Below are positions 46,541-49,788 of a stretch of 49,788 nucleotides of DNA, piece by piece. The position numbers were made by a program, and so were the translations under genes. The stretch lies in assembly GCA_022592445.1 (NCBI GenBank), contig JABYQR010000322.1, forward strand, positions 1 through 49,788. Direction: 5' to 3'. Origin of the DNA: Cytidiella melzeri. Its lineage: Eukaryota; Basidiomycota; Agaricomycetes; Polyporales; Irpicaceae. Under the pieces are notes generated by a model. It was not told where the DNA came from. It did no database searches and saw nothing but the letters and a program-made list of their open reading frames with translations. Numbering within the stretch: the first letter of the stretch is position 1; each line of letters starts with the position of its first letter.

Positions 46541-47110
46541 TGTCTGCTGACCCCCCGGACACAGACATGATTCTACCCCCTGTCTCAGCAGTCTCTGGAA
46601 TACCTCACCCAGCCATCTATGGACCGCGAAGCTGAGTTTAATCAGCTGCTTCCTCCTCCAGAGCTCCACCCTGTTACATACTATAATGCCTCTCATACCA
46701 CACCAGTCAGTTATGCATCACAGGTTCCGCAGCCCGCTGCCGCCTAGTTGCAACCCATTGAGGAAGACACAGACTTGTGTGTGTGTGTGGGGGGGGGGGG
46801 GGGCGGGGGAGAGGGGGCGACGTCTCTCCGGACCTGCCCTGCAAGAGTGAGGACCAGATCAGCGAATCCCTGCCAGCCTTTGCAGCCACACTGTCCACTC
46901 TCGCCGCTTTCCTGATGGAGCTGCTGGTCATGCACCACATCTGGGAGCTTGCGCGACAAGCCAAGGTGTTTGACAACATCATCACTCCCATTTTCAACAA
47001 CCTTTGAGGCCCTGTCAACCAGTGGAACAACACCGTGGACAACAAACTTGACACGGAGACAAGGCTTGACGTGACAAACAGGGACACAAAGTGGATGACG
47101 ACGAAGTGGT
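46541..47110 (+). pseudogene. Decayed retrotransposon gag-like fragment
   Basis: A short ATG frame (46541, MSADPPDTD) changes frame after about ten codons into EYLTQPSMDREAEFNQLL and LHPVTYYNASHTTPV, reaches a TAG near 46745, then a (GT)n/G-run. A further frame (KSEDQISESLPAFAATL to 47007) follows. The Gln/Pro/Thr-rich style and position next to an LTR resemble basidiomycete Ty3/gypsy gag N-termini. It is broken by frameshifts and stops. Identification rests on style, so it is tentative. Confidence 0.45.
46770..46815. repeat. GT repeat and long G-run
   Basis: A short (TG)n tract is followed by about 15 consecutive G, then further G-rich sequence. A matching C-run of about 12 lies at 47670-47682. 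Both are error-prone in sequencing, so lengths may not be exact. Confidence 0.8.
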
Positions 47111-47931
47111 GGTGGTAGGCGTGAAGCTCAATACTCTCACCAGCTATAAACCTTATGCAGATGTCTAGCCCAGTAAAGACCAAGTTAGTATTGTGACTAC
47201 CAGCTATGTAGTACAAGAGGGGGTTGCTTACCTAGCCCAGTAAAGACCAAGAGGTCGAGATGGAGGGCTAGGAGCATACATGCAGCAGTATATATAGACT
47301 TCAGGGACCTGCGCACAGACCATGTTGAGGGCAGGCTTTGCAAGAAGCCATGTGAACGAAGAACAATAGAACTACCTAAAGGGGAACAATAGCTATTGTC
47401 TGGACTCTGCCAAGACCTCTACTCGTGAGAGAATCTATCTAAAAGGAGACCAGTTATTGTATTCCATTCCCACACCTGTGAGAACACTCTTTCATAAAGA
47501 GAACAATAGTGAAAGAACAATAGGAGTCTATGTAAGTGGTATCTATGACGTCAAACCCTAGCTATGGGCTGAGCCATGTGGTTGTAGCTATGTGGTCTTA
47601 CATAAGTTGAGTCACGTGCCAGTGTGACGTAGCAGCAAGTAACGTGACCATCTCTTGGACAGGTACCACCCCCCCCCCCCTTGGTATCCTGGCGCTGGCA
47701 TTTATGTGGTCCAAGGGATTAGTAGCTGTCTCAAGCGGCAAAGCTAACAGCGTGAACCGGAAGGTAAGTCAATTCCTACTCAACAGGATACAATTCCGAC
47801 CACAGAGATTGCAACTACCACACCACACAACCCCATGTGACCATCCCACCGACCTCCCACAACGGAACAGACCACACACACCTCCCCAAACACTGGATCT
47901 TACCCTACACACTGGAACTTTACCTGCACAC
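47111..47931. other. Repeat-derived region with GAACAATAG motifs
   Basis: No intact gene is seen. GAACAATAG occurs at 47361-47369, 47384-47392, 47501-47509 and 47515-47523. The second copy is part of a perfect 14-base palindrome, ACAATAGCTATTGT (47386-47399). Short dispersed repeats of this kind are common in LTR U3 regions, so this may be an old LTR remnant. I could not find its ends. Confidence 0.4.
47165..47251. repeat. 20-base direct repeat
   Basis: CTAGCCCAGTAAAGACCAAG occurs at 47165-47184 and again at 47232-47251, in the retroelement-derived region. It could be the edge of a small duplication or of an old element. Confidence 0.75.
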
Positions 47932-48431
47932 TGTAACAGTTAAGGTTACACTCACCAGATAAGTGGTTAACTTGAGGGGGAGATAGAGATATAGAGAGTA
48001 AGAGGTGTGGTGAGCGAAGTACTAGAGAGTACAAGGTAGTCCTTTATCAACAGAGTGGATAAGACTGAGGGGATATGCCCTCAGGAGTGCCTCTATATAT
48101 ACATGAAGGGGAGGACCCCAGGTACTACCCTAAGACCCCTAATACCTACATGAGTAAGCGAAGTAATCTACCTTACTAAGCATGCCCTATGCCCTAGTGG
48201 TGTCACTTCAATAATCAACCAATAGCAATTGTCCCCATGACCTGACCCCATGACCCAGCTCCAAGGCTAGACTTGTTCTAGCTTGTTCTAAGACAAGGCT
48301 AGACTTTTCCAGAAGGTTCTATGAACTATGACATAATCTAATGGAATGTTCTATACTATGACATCATAGTTCCAGCAAGTTCCACAAGGTTCCAGAGAGT
48401 TCTATCATGTGATACACATATAAGGAAAGGA

Positions 48432-48473
48432 GCGCATCAGCGCATCAGAGACAGGAGGCGCATCAGCGCATCA
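48432..48473. repeat. Pair of 16-base repeats in the LTR
   Basis: GCGCATCAGCGCATCA occurs at 48432-48447 and 48458-48473; each copy is itself two 8-base units. Confidence 0.9.
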
Positions 48474-48489
48474 ATTGATAGGCACTGAG

Positions 48490-48591
48490 AATAAGCGCCG
48501 GAATAGGCGCCTGATAAGCGCCAGATAAGTGCTGGATAAGCGCCTAAATAGACGCCGGATAAGCGCTGGATAAGCGCTTGACAAGCGCTTA
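48490..48591. repeat. Nine-unit minisatellite in the LTR
   Basis: Nine imperfect 11-12 base units of the form ATAAGCGCCGG run head to tail. Several units contain the self-complementary core AAGCGCTT or GGCGCC, so the array could fold or bind proteins. Confidence 0.85.
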
Positions 48592-48892
48592 AATATTCCC
48601 AATAATACCGTTGCCTGGTAAGGCAAGTCTTGTAGAAACATTGGAAATCTGTGACATTACCCCCCCTTCTTGCTTTGAACTCCGTGCAAAGAGTTTTGAA
48701 CGAACACCTTGGTCATTGAGTCCACTTTTTCACCATTGTCAAGAGGGTGCCTAAGCAGTTCCGAGTGACTCTAGCGGCTTCTACCGACGTCCCTGACGGG
48801 GTTATCACCTCATTGGCTGATGGTAGTCTAGTCCGTACCCTCCTCGGTTGCATCATTGGATTGTGGATGATCCTTGGTGTGTTTTTCGTGAC

Positions 48893-49788
48893 TTATACAC
48901 AGTAAATCGTAGCTGAGCGAATAGCTCGGGGATGATCGTCGTAGAATTTCTTGATTGCTTCTTGAGCGTGCGTGATGTTTTCTACAGGTTTCCACGTGTC
49001 GTCGTTCGGTCTGTAGCCTTTCCAGCGTATGTAATACTGAAGCTTTTTGGCACGACCTGTACGTCTTGACTTGAGAATCTTCTCGACTTCGTATTCTTCT
49101 TCTCCGTCGATGATATCTGGCGGAGGCATCTCCAGCTTTTGGCCTTCGAATCCAGGTTTGTTGTACGGTACCAACTTGCTTGCATGGAATACAGGATGTA
49201 TCCTTGGTGAACGTTCGGGCCATTCCAGTCTGAATGTGACCGGCGAAAGCTTTTCAGCAATCTTAAATGGGCCATAGTACTTGGCTGACAGCTTATGTCC
49301 AGATTTTTGGTAGTCTCTCAGATCTAGCATGACCTGATCGCCTTCGTTGAAGGGGACCTTCTGAACGTGCTTGTCATAGTACCATTTCATGCGTTCAGCC
49401 GCAAGTTGTAACGCCGCTTTAGCATGCTCTTGAGCTTGCAAGCGGTTCCACATGATGTCATTCATGTCAGACCTTTTCAGGTCCTTAGTGAGCGTTGGAC
49501 CAGCTCTAGAGTGTCTGCCGTATTCGAGGTAGAAAGGCGAGTGCTTAGTTCCCTCGTGCGCTGCATTGTTGTATGCGAACTCAGCTGAGCTGAGCAATCT
49601 AGCCCAGTCGTCATGTAGTTGATCGACGTAACAACACAAGTACTGTTCGAGTGTTTGATTAACTTGTTCAGTTTGACCATCAGTTTGCGGATGATATGCG
49701 GTAGTCATCGTAGATTCTATCCCTAGCATTTTACACCATTTCTGGAATAAATCTGCGGCGAATTGTGGACCTCGGTCGGAAATGATTT
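48893..49788 (-). mobile_element. Chromovirus (Ty3/gypsy) pol C-terminus: integrase and chromodomain, partial
   Basis: The frame is open from the window edge to TAA at 48893 and encodes the end of a fungal LTR retrotransposon polyprotein. The integrase core has SDRGPQFAA and YHPQTDGQTE, followed by the catalytic-region helix and FAYNNAAHEGT. The GPF/Y region is YYGPFKI, and a chromodomain ends the protein (YEVEKILKSR, YYIRWKGY, DDTWKPVENI). Chromodomains direct integration to modified histones. The upstream reverse transcriptase and gag lie beyond the window. No stop interrupts the visible part, so the copy may be young. Confidence 0.92.

Larger units (their letters stand above)
47932..48656 (-). 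repeat. 3' LTR of a Ty3/gypsy chromovirus
   Basis: The 725-base segment begins TGTAACAG and ends CTGTGACA, a near-perfect inverted terminal repeat with TG..CA ends. It lies directly after the pol gene of the minus-strand element, and a purine run (minus strand AAGAAGGGGGGG) precedes it at 48660-48674, as expected of the polypurine tract. Inside are a pair of 16-base repeats and a minisatellite. The other LTR is outside the window, so LTR identity and target duplication cannot be compared. Confidence 0.8.

Noticed and set aside
46777..47007. 76-codon frame through the G-run as a real gene
   Set aside because: The first third is a simple GT/G repeat; the rest looks like a decayed retroelement gag fragment.
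1..49788. CRISPR arrays, bacterial operons, tRNA or rRNA genes
   Set aside because: No array of regular repeats and spacers, no polycistronic layout, and no tRNA or rRNA sequence was recognised by eye; a covariance-model scan would be needed to exclude tRNAs.
1..49788. A biosynthetic gene cluster
   Set aside because: Transporters, a dehydrogenase, a methyltransferase and two regulators occur, but they are scattered among housekeeping genes and no backbone enzyme (PKS, NRPS, terpene synthase) is present.

Overview
The window looks like nuclear DNA of a filamentous basidiomycete, most likely an Agaricomycete (mushroom or polypore lineage). Genes are close together on both strands. Nearly all are split by many short introns, mostly 48-72 bases with GT..AG ends and CTNA-type branch sites. 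The families fit: PacC/Rim101, FCP1, RAD5, CCT7, WSS1, a secretory-type oxalate decarboxylase, BSP-type peptidase, APH-like kinase, DAL5-type MFS transporters and a Ty3/gypsy chromovirus. All gene models were built by hand from reading frame, splice signals and remembered family motifs. No alignment was run.

Layout. 560-921: cluster of PacC-type GCCAAG sites, then a PacC/RIM101 regulator (973-3624, +). 3914-5427 (+): conserved protein of unknown function. 5819-6574 (-): myosin regulatory light chain. 6680-6962 (-): doubtful small coiled-coil gene. 7154-7928 (+): nucleotidyltransferase-fold protein. 8096-9109 (-): AYR1-like short-chain dehydrogenase. 9573-10701 (+): SIRT5-type sirtuin. 10874-13936 (-): FCP1 CTD phosphatase. 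14241-14557: MITE-like inverted-repeat element. 14592-15100 (-): decayed copy of the sirtuin gene. 15337-16745 (+): broken unknown gene. 16821-17814 (+): APH-like kinase. 18106-18958 (-): BSP-type metallopeptidase. 19371-20153 (-): bHLH regulator. 20366-21208 (+): Zn2Cys6 regulator. 21480-23730 (-): oxalate decarboxylase with an in-frame stop. 24608-29218 (-): RAD5. 29407-31344 (+): CCT7. 31720-34028 and 34447-36802 (+): tandem MFS transporters. 36920-38313 (-): Bot1p-type mitoribosomal protein. 38440-39811 (+): FAM86/EFM3 methyltransferase. 39959-41338 (-): WSS1. 41731-44120 (-): large SAM methyltransferase. 44596-45128 (-): SF3B5, too fragmented to show as an open frame. 45280-46330 (+): LRP1/C1D. 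From about 46500 to the end: decayed and more intact retroelement DNA, with a 725-base LTR (47932-48656) and the integrase-chromodomain end of a chromovirus pol (48893 to window end, -).

The genes are mostly unrelated housekeeping functions: transcription (FCP1), splicing (SF3B5), RNA processing (LRP1), protein folding (CCT7), translation-factor methylation, mitoribosome, and DNA-damage tolerance and crosslink repair (RAD5, WSS1). Accessory functions are mixed in. No gene cluster or pathway is evident.

The most striking signal is the splicing architecture. RAD5 appears to need 5-base and 3-base microexons to build its helicase motif I. WSS1 needs a 6-base microexon. SF3B5 has an exon holding only its start codon. 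Oxalate decarboxylase has 10- and 13-base exons. At least three introns in the window use GC..AG ends. The PacC-site cluster upstream of the PacC gene suggests autoregulation.
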